Source of the DNA: Sphingobium fontiphilum
GTDB taxonomy: Bacteria > Pseudomonadota > Alphaproteobacteria > Sphingomonadales > Sphingomonadaceae
DNA: 64,000 nucleotides
NCBI RefSeq assembly: GCF_014196635.1
Contig: NZ_JACIEB010000001.1
Location: 186,001 to 250,000 of the forward strand
Reading direction: 5' to 3'
Below, in pieces: positions 17,027-25,412 of the stretch (position 1 is its first letter; each line of letters begins with the position of its first letter). A program made the position numbers and the translations under genes. The notes under the pieces are model-generated. The model searched no databases. It saw only the letters and a program-made list of their open reading frames with translations, and was not told where the DNA came from.

Positions 17027-18172
17027 ATGGATCGGCGGCATTTTCTGCGTGGCGCGGGTGTGGCTGGTCTGGCCGGGATGGCGGCCCGAGCGAGCGCGAC
17101 GTCGCTGGCGCTGCCCGCAGGCCCTGTTCCGATCCGCGCGACGCCAGACCGCCTGTTTCGCGTAACCGTCTGTCTGCGCGCCTTTCGCGCCGCAGGACCG
17201 CGCATCGAGGCGGAAGAGGTTGGGCGCAAGAAGGTCATTCACAACTATGGCCATGGCGGCAGCGGCTGGTCGCTGTCCTGGGGCTCGGCCGAACTAGCCG
17301 TCGGTATGGCGATGGCCAATGGAGCTAAAGAGATTGCGGTCATTGGCGCTGGGGCCATCGGCCTGACCGCGGCGCTGACCGCCCAACTGGCGGGCGCTTC
17401 GGTCACCATTTATACCAAGGAGCAGTTTCCCAACGTCCGGTCTGCCCGCGCCACGGGAACCTGGTCGCCCGATTCGCGTATCGCGCTGGAAGGGGCGGTC
17501 GATGGCGGCTTTGGCGACCGGTGGGAGAAGATGGCGCGCACGTCCTTTTCCACCTATCAAAGCTATCTGGGGATGGAGGGCGATCCGGTCGAGTGGACTG
17601 ACCGCTATATCCTGACGGATACGCCGATGGGGGAAGGACGCAGGAGGAAGGAGACCGACCGGCCCGAAAAATTCCTGCATCTGGAGGATCGGCTGGCCGA
17701 TATCACGCCCAGATCGGTCGAACTGGAGCCTGGATCGCATCCCTTCCGCCCGCAATATGCGCGGTTGAACAGTTCGTTGACATTCAATGTCGCCGATCTG
17801 GCAAGGCGGTTGACGCAGGATTTCCTGATTGCTGGCGGGCGCATCGTGCCGATGACCTTTCACAGCCCGTCCGATTTGTCGCGGCTGAGGGAAAAGGTGA
17901 TCATCAACTGCACCGGCTATGGCGCGCGGGCATTGTGGGGGGATGAGAGCATTGTGCCCGTGCGGGGCCAGATCGCCTGGCTGATCCCACAGCCGGGCGC
18001 GCACTATGGCGTCTATTATGGCACGTTGTCGATGCTCGCCCGGCGCGACGGGATTGTCGTGCAGGAAACCGGGGAAGATGAATGGTTTGGATATAATGAC
18101 GCCAATGAGGAGCCGGATCGCGCCGCTGCCGACGCGTCGGTTGCGACACTGGCGCAATTCTGGCGAAGTTGA
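17027..18172 (+). CDS. Tat-exported FAD oxidoreductase, circularly permuted D-amino-acid-oxidase-like
   Basis: A 381-residue flavoprotein beginning with a twin-arginine signal (MDRRHFLRGAGVAG), so probably exported folded with its cofactor. The motifs are those of D-amino-acid oxidase but in rotated order. The segment that ends classical enzymes (CLRAFRAAGPR at residues 49-59 with the carboxylate-binding Arg candidate Arg54, then HNYGHGGSGW at 72-81) comes first. The Rossmann FAD motif VIGAGAIG (GxGxxG at 107-112) follows, then the rest of the chain: INCTGYGARAL, VRGQIAWL, GVYYGTLSM, ending at AQFWRS. GGGAG lies about 8 bases before the ATG at 17027. An upstream ATG at 17020 is in another frame. 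Oxidation of a D-amino acid or similar amine in the periplasm is plausible; the substrate is unknown. Confidence 0.85.
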   Translation: MDRRHFLRGAGVAGLAGMAARASATSLALPAGPVPIRATPDRLFRVTVCLRAFRAAGPRIEAEEVGRKKVIHNYGHGGSGWSLSWGSAELAVGMAMANGAKEIAVIGAGAIGLTAALTAQLAGASVTIYTKEQFPNVRSARATGTWSPDSRIALEGAVDGGFGDRWEKMARTSFSTYQSYLGMEGDPVEWTDRYILTDTPMGEGRRRKETDRPEKFLHLEDRLADITPRSVELEPGSHPFRPQYARLNSSLTFNVADLARRLTQDFLIAGGRIVPMTFHSPSDLSRLREKVIINCTGYGARALWGDESIVPVRGQIAWLIPQPGAHYGVYYGTLSMLARRDGIVVQETGEDEWFGYNDANEEPDRAAADASVATLAQFWRS

Positions 18173-18256
18173 TGCTTGTCTGGCCCGCTGTTGATCATTT
18201 GGCCCGACAATGACAAGTAGGCGCCGGTAACATTGGCACCGAACGGTGGAGCGTTG

Positions 18257-18883
18257 ATGATCATAGCGGTGGATGGCCCGGCGGCGTCGGGTAAGGGAAC
18301 GATAGCGCGAGCTCTGGCCGCGCATTATCGGCTCCCGCATCTGGACACGGGCCTTCTCTATCGCGCTGTCGGTGTTGCTGTGGCTCGTGCCGGTGGCGAT
18401 GCCGACGATGAGGATGCGGCTGAACGGGCCTGCAATTTTCCCGATGCGCTGATGGACGACCCCGAACTACGGGGGGCGGAAGCGGGATCGCTGGCGTCGC
18501 GCGTCGCCCGGCACCCGCGCGTGCGCGCAGCGTTGCTGGCCCGCCAGCAGGCTTTCGCAAGGCAACCGGGCGGCGCGGTGCTGGATGGCCGCGATATTGG
18601 CACGGTGATCGCGCCGGACGCGGACGCCAAGCTGTTCGTCACCGCCAACATCGAAGCGCGCACCGACCGGCGCTATCGGGAACTGTTGGGTAAAGGCGAC
18701 CGCGTCGACCGGGAGGAACTTCGCGAGGATCTGGTGCGGCGAGACGAACGGGACAGCAGCCGCGACGCCGCGCCGCTGCTGCAATCGGCGACGGCCGGCC
18801 TGATCGATACCAGCGATCTCAGCGTCGATCAGGCCATTGCCGCTGCCATAGCGATGGTCGAGCGGCAGCGGATTTCGGACTGA
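18257..18883 (+). CDS. cmk: Cytidylate kinase
   Basis: A 208-residue CMP/dCMP kinase, phosphorylating CMP from RNA turnover and nucleotide salvage. The N-terminus is MIIAVDGPAASGKGT, a P-loop typical of Cmk. DGRDIGTVIAPDADAKLFVT is the CMP-binding and core region. The LID and C-terminal helices include LVRRDERDSSRDAAPL. The ATG at 18257 has GGAG 5 bases upstream; a TTG 24 bases further upstream is in frame but adds nothing that resembles the family. The usual rpsA gene does not follow in this genome; kdsA does, 106 bases downstream. Confidence 0.95.
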   Translation: MIIAVDGPAASGKGTIARALAAHYRLPHLDTGLLYRAVGVAVARAGGDADDEDAAERACNFPDALMDDPELRGAEAGSLASRVARHPRVRAALLARQQAFARQPGGAVLDGRDIGTVIAPDADAKLFVTANIEARTDRRYRELLGKGDRVDREELREDLVRRDERDSSRDAAPLLQSATAGLIDTSDLSVDQAIAAAIAMVERQRISD

Positions 18884-18989
18884 CCCAATCGCACAGCTAT
18901 TTCGCACGCGCAGCATTTTCTGTCCAAGCCCTCTTTTATTTGCAGTCTTCGCAAGCTAGAGCGGGCAGAGCAAAAATCGAGGATGAGCA

Positions 18990-19844
18990 ATGAGCGAGAG
19001 CATCAAGAAGTCGGTTAAGGTTGGCAATGTCGAGTTCTCGAATGAAAAGCCTTTCGTTTTCATTTCGGGTCCGTGCCAGATCGAAAGCCGCGACCATGCG
19101 CTGACTGTTGCCACGAAGCTCAAGAAACAGTGCGACGAGGCGGGCGTTCCGTTCATCTTCAAATCGTCCTACGACAAGGCGAATCGTACGTCGCTCAACG
19201 CCAAGCGCGGTATCGGCATCGATGAAGGCCTGCGCATCCTGTCGGATATTCGCGACGAACTGGGCTGCCCGGTGTTGACCGACATTCACGATGCTCAGCA
19301 GTGCACGATTGCTGGCGCGGTGGTCGATATCATCCAGATTCCGGCCTTCCTGTGCCGTCAGACCGACCTGCTGCTGGCCGCCGGCAACAGTGGCGCGGCC
19401 ATCAACGTGAAGAAGGGACAGTTCCTGGCGCCCTGGGACATGGCCAATGTCGCCGCCAAGATCGCCTCGACCGGCAACGAAAAGATTTTGCTGTGCGACC
19501 GTGGCACTTCCTTTGGCTACAACACGCTGGTCAGCGATTTCCGCGGCCTGCCGGTGATGGCGGAAACCGGCTATCCGGTGGTGTTCGACGCGACCCATTC
19601 GGTGCAGGAACCGGGCGGTCGTGGCGGATCGTCGGGCGGCAAGCGCGCCTTCGCCCCCGCTCTGGCCCGTGCGGCACTGGCGGTCGGCGTTTCGGCGGTC
19701 TTCGCAGAAGCGCATGAAGACCCCGATAATGCGCCCTCGGATGGCCCCAACATGCTGCCGCTGGAATGGATCCCCGGCCTGCTGAAGGATCTGACGGCGA
19801 TCGACGCGATCACCAAGTCGCGCGCGCCCTCGCCCAGCTACTGA
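18990..19844 (+). CDS. kdsA: 3-deoxy-8-phosphooctulonate synthase (Kdo-8-P synthase)
   Basis: A 284-residue TIM-barrel enzyme that condenses phosphoenolpyruvate with arabinose 5-phosphate to Kdo 8-phosphate. Family landmarks are FISGPCQIES near residue 25, FKSSYDKANRTS at about 57-68, LTDIHD near 90, IQIPAFLCRQTDLL, NVKKGQFLAPWDM, DRGTSFGYN and FDATHSVQEPGG. The cluster that follows supplies the other Kdo enzymes (kdsB and kdsD, opposite strand). A rho-independent terminator lies directly downstream. Confidence 0.97.
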   Translation: MSESIKKSVKVGNVEFSNEKPFVFISGPCQIESRDHALTVATKLKKQCDEAGVPFIFKSSYDKANRTSLNAKRGIGIDEGLRILSDIRDELGCPVLTDIHDAQQCTIAGAVVDIIQIPAFLCRQTDLLLAAGNSGAAINVKKGQFLAPWDMANVAAKIASTGNEKILLCDRGTSFGYNTLVSDFRGLPVMAETGYPVVFDATHSVQEPGGRGGSSGGKRAFAPALARAALAVGVSAVFAEAHEDPDNAPSDGPNMLPLEWIPGLLKDLTAIDAITKSRAPSPSY

Positions 19845-19864
19845 TTGGCTGTATATCGGACAAG

Positions 19865-19892
19865 AAAAGGGGGCGGAAATCGCCCCCTTTTT
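19865..19892. terminator. Bidirectional rho-independent terminator
   Basis: The stem AAAAGGGGGCG pairs with CGCCCCCTTTT around the loop GAAAT. The run of T after the stem on the plus strand and the A run before it allow termination for kdsA (plus) and for the converging histidine phosphatase/kdsB operon (minus). Confidence 0.9.
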
Positions 19893-19899
19893 CATGCCT

Positions 19900-20520
19900 T
19901 CATTTGGGCGGGCGCTGATCCCAGCCGATGATCGAGAAATCGTCCGGCCCGTATTGCGCTATCTCGCCATAGGCGCCGGTGCGCAATTTGAGATTGCGGC
20001 CAGTGGCGCGGGCCTGTTCCGCCAGCGATTGCGCGGCGAGCAGCGCGAAGCGCGCGGCGCCGTTGCTGGTCACCAGCAGCACATTGCCCGGCGTCAAATC
20101 CGCGAGGAAGGCGCGCCAGGCGGCGATGCGGCTGTCATGGTCGACGATCCAGCCATCGGGCGCCTCGGCCCTTTCGTCCCAGGCCGCAATGGCGTCGTGG
20201 CCGATGCGGGCGACAACATCGTCCTCGATCCCATTCTCATCGGGGCCATGGTCGATTTCCGCAAGAAAGTCGGCGATCTCGAGCCTGCAGGGCCGCGCAC
20301 TGGCGCTCAGAATATGTTCGGCGGTCTGGCGTGTGCGGATCAGCGGGCCGGACAGGGCGCGATCGAACGCAATGGCTTCGCTGGCGAACCATGCGCCCAG
20401 TTTACGGCCCTGTTGGTGGCCGGATTCGACCAGGGGAATATCTGTGCGCACGCCAACCCGTCGAGCGGCTTCGCCGGGACCGAATGTATTGCCGTGCCGC
20501 GCAATGAACAGCCGCCGCAT
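19900..20520 (-). CDS. Histidine phosphatase family protein
   Basis: A 206-residue member of the phosphoglycerate mutase/histidine phosphatase superfamily. The catalytic motif is ARHGNT at residues 7-12 (phospho-accepting His), with SGPLIRTRQTAEHI as the second conserved segment and the acid ..AEIDHG.. near residue 90. The expected second catalytic His near residue 150 is not obvious: the segment reads LLVTSNGAARFAL, with Asn-Gly where many members have His-Gly, so activity may be altered. The start overlaps the kdsB stop (ATGA), implying co-translation. The substrate is unknown; proximity to Kdo genes suggests, but does not show, a Kdo 8-phosphate or sugar-phosphate role. Confidence 0.85.
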   Translation of the reverse strand: MRRLFIARHGNTFGPGEAARRVGVRTDIPLVESGHQQGRKLGAWFASEAIAFDRALSGPLIRTRQTAEHILSASARPCRLEIADFLAEIDHGPDENGIEDDVVARIGHDAIAAWDERAEAPDGWIVDHDSRIAAWRAFLADLTPGNVLLVTSNGAARFALLAAQSLAEQARATGRNLKLRTGAYGEIAQYGPDDFSIIGWDQRPPK

Positions 20521-21347
20521 CAGGCGGGCGTCTCCAGCGCGCCGACATAGGGATCGCCCAGACGGGCGATCATCTGTTCGGCAAGGGCGGCGTCCTCCGG
20601 CGTGTCGATGCCGCTCATGGAAATACGCGGCGGCGCGATCTCCACGGTCTGCACCGGGATTTCGAGCGCGAAGAAACGGAGCTGTTCAAGGCCCTCCAGC
20701 GTTTCATAGAGCGATTCCGGGGCCGCTTCGAAACGCTCCAGCGCATTGAGGCTGTAGGCGTAGAGGCCGATATGGCGCAGCACCGGCGATACCGCCGTGC
20801 TCGCGCGATATTTGGCTTCGTCGCGGATCGCAGGCAGGATCGATTTGGAGAACCAGAGCGCGCGGTCGCCGGGGCCGCGAATGCAGGTGGTGCCGCTGAA
20901 CGGCGCCGCCTTCTTGTGCTCGCGCAAAACGTCCAGATCTTCCCAGGACAAGGGAACCACTGGCGTCACGACGACATCGCCGCCCGCCCGTGCCGCTTCC
21001 ATCATCTGGCAGACGACTTCCACGGGCACGAATGGCGCGTCGCCCTGAAGATTGACGACATGGCCCGGAGCCGATGCGCGCGAGCGGGCCGCAGCGAGGG
21101 CCCGACCCGTGCCCGAACTGATGTCGCTGGAAGTCATCACCGCTTGCGCGCCAAGGGCTTCGACATGGTCGACAATACGGTCATCGTCCGTGGCGACTAC
21201 GACATCGACATCGTGAAGGCGCATTGCGGCCTGACGCGCCACGTCAATCACGCGGGAAACCAGGCTGTGCCCGGCAATTTCCATCAACGGCTTGCCGGGA
21301 AAACGCTTTGACCCGTAACGCGCGGGAATGACGATCAGATCGGTCAT
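20520..21347 (-). CDS. kdsB: 3-deoxy-manno-octulosonate cytidylyltransferase (CMP-Kdo synthetase)
   Basis: A 275-residue enzyme activating Kdo with CTP. The N-terminus DLIVIPARYGSKRFPGKPL is diagnostic for KdsB (nucleotide-binding loop with the RxxSxRxPGKPL pattern). VVATDDDRI, SGTGRALAA and VNLQGDAPFV follow in family order, and VSPVLRHIGLYAYS and LEGLEQLRFFA mark the C-terminal half. It is transcribed from the kdsD side: kdsD stops 27 bases before its start, and its own stop overlaps the phosphatase start. With kdsA and kdsD nearby, everything from ribulose 5-phosphate to CMP-Kdo except the KdsC-type phosphatase is present. Confidence 0.95.
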   Translation of the reverse strand: MTDLIVIPARYGSKRFPGKPLMEIAGHSLVSRVIDVARQAAMRLHDVDVVVATDDDRIVDHVEALGAQAVMTSSDISSGTGRALAAARSRASAPGHVVNLQGDAPFVPVEVVCQMMEAARAGGDVVVTPVVPLSWEDLDVLREHKKAAPFSGTTCIRGPGDRALWFSKSILPAIRDEAKYRASTAVSPVLRHIGLYAYSLNALERFEAAPESLYETLEGLEQLRFFALEIPVQTVEIAPPRISMSGIDTPEDAALAEQMIARLGDPYVGALETPA

Positions 21348-21374
21348 GGACTGGCTAATCTCGCGGAAAGAGGA

Positions 21375-22388
21375 TCAGGCGACGCCCGCATGGAGCAGGT
21401 CGTGAATGTGGATCATGCCCACCAGCTTGCTGTCTCGCGCAACGAACAGAACATTGATCTTCTTCTCGTTCATCGCCTTGAGCGCATCCGACGCCAAAAT
21501 GTCGGGACGGACCGTGACCGGATCCTTGCTCATATGCTGCATCACCGACTCATCGAGTTTGGCGGTGGCGACGCTGCGGCGCAGGTCGCCATCGGTGAAG
21601 GCGCCCAGCAACATACCGGCTTCGTCGATCACGGCAGCGGTGCCGTAGCGCTTGCGCGTCATTTCCAGCGTGACGTCCAGCAGGGTGGCATCGGCGCCGA
21701 CGGTGGGCATTTCATCGCCCTTGCCCATGATTTCGCCGACCATCATCAACTGCGCGCCCAGCTTGCCGCCAGGGTGGAAGTTGCGGAAGTCAGCGGCCGA
21801 AAAACCGCGACGATCGATCAGGGCGACGGCAATAGCGTCGCCGATCGCGATCTGGACCGTGGTGGAACTGGTGGGTGCGAGCCGGTTGGGGCATGCCTCC
21901 ACCACGCGAGGCATGGTGAGGCAGATGCCGGCCGCGCTGCCCAAGGCGCTGTCGCCATTGGAGGTAATGGCGATGAGAGGTACGCCGAAACGGCGGCAAT
22001 AGGCGATGGTGTCGCGCAGTTCGGCGGTTTCGCCGGACCAGGACAGCGCCAGCACCACGTCGTTGGCGGTGATCATGCCAAGGTCGCCATGGCTGGCTTC
22101 GCTGGGATGCATGAACATGGTGGGCGTGCCGGTTGAAGCCAGCGTCGCGGCGATTTTTTTGCCCACATGGCCGCTCTTGCCCAGACCGGTGACGATGACG
22201 CGACCCTTGGCCTGCGCAATCTGCTCGATAGCGTCTTCAAACGCGATTCGCAGCTTGCCGTTGATCAGTGCATCGCGCAGTTCCGTGAGGCCCTCAGTCT
22301 CGATCTCAATCGTCCTGACGGCGGAGGCAATAGGCCCCTTTTCCGAGCAATCGGCCATGATATGGTTATCCCCAATAGCAAGTTGCAT
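21375..22388 (-). CDS. kdsD: Arabinose-5-phosphate isomerase (KpsF/GutQ family)
   Basis: A 337-residue sugar isomerase converting ribulose 5-phosphate to arabinose 5-phosphate for Kdo synthesis. An N-terminal SIS domain (about residues 45-185) contains VTGLGKSGHVGKKIA, STGTPTMFMHPSEASHGD and SWSGET. Two CBS domains fill the C-terminal third (about 205-335), including GAFTDGDLRR and INVLFV. The ATG at 22388 has AGGGA about 9 bases upstream; a second in-frame ATG at 22358 (MADCSEKG) is also plausible. It leads the minus-strand kdsD-kdsB-phosphatase unit. Confidence 0.95.
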   Translation of the reverse strand: MQLAIGDNHIMADCSEKGPIASAVRTIEIETEGLTELRDALINGKLRIAFEDAIEQIAQAKGRVIVTGLGKSGHVGKKIAATLASTGTPTMFMHPSEASHGDLGMITANDVVLALSWSGETAELRDTIAYCRRFGVPLIAITSNGDSALGSAAGICLTMPRVVEACPNRLAPTSSTTVQIAIGDAIAVALIDRRGFSAADFRNFHPGGKLGAQLMMVGEIMGKGDEMPTVGADATLLDVTLEMTRKRYGTAAVIDEAGMLLGAFTDGDLRRSVATAKLDESVMQHMSKDPVTVRPDILASDALKAMNEKKINVLFVARDSKLVGMIHIHDLLHAGVA

Positions 22389-22672
22389 TAGTGTCTATTC
22401 CCTGCTGCGTCGGTGGACGGGGCGCAGTGACATGGGTCACACCCGTCCTTGACACGCCCCTATGTAGGCGCATTTTGCGCGAAATGGAAAGAACAAGTCG
22501 TTCGTTTCGCCGCACAACTCCATGGTGTCATGGGAAATTTGCCGTCATTAACCTGCAATATGCTGCATTGTAGCGAGATCGGCGGCGGCGGCGGCCGATT
22601 CGAACGAATGTCGTTTTTGAGGATTCCGTCGTCGATCAAATGCAGTTTCGGCGGCGGTTTTGAGGTGTGATC
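22389..22672. promoter_or_regulatory. Divergent intergenic region with a small palindrome
   Basis: This 284-base gap separates kdsD (minus) from manA (plus). It contains GTGAC-ATGG-GTCAC at 22427-22440, a 5-base inverted repeat that could bind a dimeric regulator, and TTGACA at 22449-22454, which resembles a -35 element but lacks a convincing -10 at 16-18 bases. Nothing else stands out. Confidence 0.25.
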
Positions 22673-23488
22673 ATGGCGGTTGCGGTGAAGATGGACAGGT
22701 TTTTTGTTGAAAAACCCTGGGGACGGACCGACGTCCCCGCCTCGTTCGCGCCGCCCGAAGGCCAGCGCATCGGGGAAATCTGGTATCAGACCGAAGCAGC
22801 GACGGAATTGCCCCTGCTGGTCAAATATATCTTCACCAGCGAGCGCCTGTCGATTCAGGTGCATCCCAATGACGCGCAGGCGCAGGCGTCGGGCCTGATG
22901 CGTGGGAAGCAGGAAGGCTGGTATATTCTCGACTGTGAACCGGATGCGCGCCTGGGCATCGGTTTTACGCGGCCCATTGGCGAGGATGAACTGGTCATGC
23001 GCGCGCAGGACGGCTCACTGGAAGAGGTGATCGACTGGAAGCCGATCAGGCCCGGGGATTTTTACTTCATCCCCGCAGGCACTGTCCATGCCATCGGGGC
23101 GGGCGTGACCCTGGTCGAGGTGCAGCAGAATGCGGACGTCACCTATCGCCTTTATGATTATGGCCGCCCGCGCGAGTTGCATCTGGACGCCGGCCGCGCC
23201 GTCAGTCGGCTCGCGCCCTATGAAGAAGCCCTGATCCAGGCGCCGATCGGATGTGAGGCCGAACTGGTCGAGAATGATGCGCTGCCATTCTGGCTCAAGC
23301 TCAGCCGTTACGAGGCGGGGGAGCCGATTGGCGTCGCGCGGGGTAACCGCAACTGGTTCATTCCCCTCCAAGGGCTCGGCGTGATTGACGGGGCCGATTG
23401 GGCGCCGGGTGATTGCTGGCTGGTCGGACCGGAAAGCGAAATCGTGGCGGCCGAGGCAGGCAGCGCGCTGATCGCCGGGGAATATTGA
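22673..23488 (+). CDS. manA: Class I mannose-6-phosphate isomerase
   Basis: A 271-residue cupin metalloenzyme interconverting mannose 6-phosphate and fructose 6-phosphate, feeding GDP-sugar and polysaccharide synthesis. Zinc-site elements are visible: SIQVHPNDAQAQ near residue 62 and IPAGTVHAIGAGVTLVEVQQ near residue 135, followed by DVTYRLYDYGR. FFVEKPWGRTD marks the N-terminus. The ATG at 22673 has GAGG 7 bases upstream; a GTG two codons earlier is less likely. The length is that of the short bacterial YvyI/ManA type. It is divergent from the Kdo genes. Confidence 0.92.
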   Translation: MAVAVKMDRFFVEKPWGRTDVPASFAPPEGQRIGEIWYQTEAATELPLLVKYIFTSERLSIQVHPNDAQAQASGLMRGKQEGWYILDCEPDARLGIGFTRPIGEDELVMRAQDGSLEEVIDWKPIRPGDFYFIPAGTVHAIGAGVTLVEVQQNADVTYRLYDYGRPRELHLDAGRAVSRLAPYEEALIQAPIGCEAELVENDALPFWLKLSRYEAGEPIGVARGNRNWFIPLQGLGVIDGADWAPGDCWLVGPESEIVAAEAGSALIAGEY

Positions 23489-23635
23489 ACCGGGAGTCGA
23501 CCGGTTGCCTGGGCCGTTTTTCCTTTTCGCGGTGCTGGCGAAGGGCCATGGGCCTGCTAATATGATCGAAATGACCAGCAAATCGATTGCCGCTTCTCGC
23601 ATTTTGGCGTTCCTTTCCCCTGGGGATGAACGACC

Positions 23636-24808
23636 ATGACTCCAGCCGCGCGGATGCAGGCCGCGATTGACCTGCTCGACGCCATCATCGCGGCCGCGCG
23701 CGATGGCGGCCCGGCGGCGGACACGCTGATCGCCCGCTATTTCAAGGAACGGCGCTATGCGGGGGCGAAAGATCGGCGCGCGGTGCGCGATCATGTCTAT
23801 GCGGCCATTCGACGCTCGGGGGATCGCCCCGATACCGGTCGTGCGGCGATGGTCGGATTGATGCAAGCCCGCCCCGAACTGGCGGCGCTGTTTGACGGTT
23901 CCACCCATGGCCCCGCGCCATTGGCGGCCGATGAGCCGGCTAGTCCGGCAGCGGCGATCCCCGGCTGGATCGCGCCATTGCTGGCGGACCCAGTGGAGGT
24001 CGATGCGCTGTTGGGCCGGGCGCCCGTCGATTTGCGGGTGAACCGGCTGAAGGCCGCGCCTGAAGAGATAGCGCCCTGTTTTCCTGAGGCCTGTCCGATC
24101 GCCGGACTGACCGACGCGCTGCGCCTGCCCGAGGGCGCGCCGGTGGAACAGAGCGACGCCTGGGCCAACGGGCTTGTGGAGGTGCAGGATGCGGGCAGCC
24201 AGCATATCGTCGCGGCCTGTGGCGCGCGGCCGGGTATGACCGTGGTCGACCTGTGCGCCGGGGCGGGCGGCAAGACGCTGGCGCTGGCCGCCGCCATGCG
24301 CGGGCAGGGGCGGTTGATCGCCGCCGATACCATTAGATCCCGGCTGCAAAGGCTGACGCCGCGCGCCGAACGGGCGGGGGCGCATTTCATCGAGACATTG
24401 CTGCTTGACGAAGGGCGGGAGGCGGACCGCCTGGCGCCGCTGGCCGGGCAGGCTGATATCGTGCTGGTCGATGCGCCCTGTTCAGGGACCGGAACATGGC
24501 GGCGCAATCCCGAGGCGCGCTGGCGTTTGACGCCGCAGCGGCTGGAACGGCTGGCGACGACGCAGGCCCGCATACTGGATTTCGCCGCGCCGCTGCTGGC
24601 GCCGGGCGGGCTGCTGGTCTATGCCACATGCGCGCTGACGGACAGGGAAGGGCGCGATCAGGTGACGGCATTTCTGGCCCGGCATGATGGCTGGCGAGAC
24701 GTTGAACTGCCCTGCGCAGTGGGGCGCGCCCATGGCGGCGGGCGGTTGCTGACCCCCGCGCACGATGCGACCGACGGGTTTTTCTTTGCCGGCCTCACCG
24801 GTGACTGA
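23636..24808 (+). CDS. rsmB: 16S rRNA cytosine-C5 methyltransferase (RsmB/Sun family)
   Basis: A 390-residue RNA m5C methyltransferase of the NOL1/NOP2/Sun family; RsmB modifies C967 of 16S rRNA. An N-terminal helical domain (about 1-130) is followed by the SAM-binding core with [15 protein letters not shown] near residue 203. The two cysteines of the mechanism appear in [15 protein letters not shown] (about 280) and VYATCAL (about 330). The length is shorter than E. coli RsmB (429), from a reduced NusB-like domain, so another family member such as RsmF-like cannot be excluded. The TPR gene starts 67 bases downstream. Confidence 0.87.
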   Translation: MTPAARMQAAIDLLDAIIAAARDGGPAADTLIARYFKERRYAGAKDRRAVRDHVYAAIRRSGDRPDTGRAAMVGLMQARPELAALFDGSTHGPAPLAADEPASPAAAIPGWIAPLLADPVEVDALLGRAPVDLRVNRLKAAPEEIAPCFPEACPIAGLTDALRLPEGAPVEQSDAWANGLVEVQDAGSQHIVAACGARPGMTVVDLCAGAGGKTLALAAAMRGQGRLIAADTIRSRLQRLTPRAERAGAHFIETLLLDEGREADRLAPLAGQADIVLVDAPCSGTGTWRRNPEARWRLTPQRLERLATTQARILDFAAPLLAPGGLLVYATCALTDREGRDQVTAFLARHDGWRDVELPCAVGRAHGGGRLLTPAHDATDGFFFAGLTGD

Positions 24809-24875
24809 CATGCAGACCATGGACATTGCCCCGGAAAACCGCGACAAACGGCGTGCAAGGCTACTGGAGACACTC

Positions 24876-25394
24876 ATGCGTTTTACCCCGGCATCGATCG
24901 CGCTGGCCGTTTTGCTGACCACTGTGTCCAGCGTGGGCCTGAGCCAGCGTCCCGATGCACAGATCGACCCGCGGTCCACCGAATGGATGCAGGCGGGCGC
25001 GGCGGCGGCGAAATCGGGCGATCTGGACGGTGCGACCGATGCCTATGAAAGCGCGCTGGCCATCGACCCGCGCAACCGTTCGGCCTATGTCGCTCTGGCT
25101 GGGGTGGCGCGGGCGCAGGGACTTCAGGGCAAGGCCATTCGCCTGTATCGCGACGCGCTGGCGCTTGATCCTACCGACATGAACGCGCTGGTGGGGCAGG
25201 GCGAGGCGATGGTGGAAAAGGGTGCAATCGCCAAGGCGAAGGAGGTGCTGGCGCAGGGAAAATCGGTGTGCGGCGTCAATTGCGCGCCGCTGGCCCAATT
25301 GTCCGCCGCCATCGAGAAGGGGCCGCCCGCCACCGTGCTGAGCGCCAAGGATGTGACCCCCGCGCCCAATGTGGTTCCGACCAAACAGCCATGA
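24876..25394 (+). CDS. Exported tetratricopeptide repeat protein
   Basis: A 172-residue protein with a signal-type N-terminus ([22 protein letters not shown]) and two or three TPR units at about residues 40-115. The consensus is clear in [20 protein letters not shown] and in [20 protein letters not shown] short tail with two cysteines (VCGVNCAP) and a Pro/Val-rich C-terminus follow. The ATG at 24876 has GGAG 6 bases upstream and starts exactly at the signal peptide; upstream in-frame starts (ATG 24810) would bury it. It probably mediates protein-protein contacts in the periplasm; the specific role is unknown. It converges on the HerA-like gene with an 18-base gap. Confidence 0.8.
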   Translation: MRFTPASIALAVLLTTVSSVGLSQRPDAQIDPRSTEWMQAGAAAAKSGDLDGATDAYESALAIDPRNRSAYVALAGVARAQGLQGKAIRLYRDALALDPTDMNALVGQGEAMVEKGAIAKAKEVLAQGKSVCGVNCAPLAQLSAAIEKGPPATVLSAKDVTPAPNVVPTKQP

Positions 25395-25412
25395 TCAATT
25401 GGTGGCGGCGCC

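Noticed and set aside
23490..23530. Hairpin AACCGG/CCGGTT after manA as a terminator
   Set aside because: The stem is only 6 bases and the T-rich stretch begins 12 bases after it, so it is not convincing.
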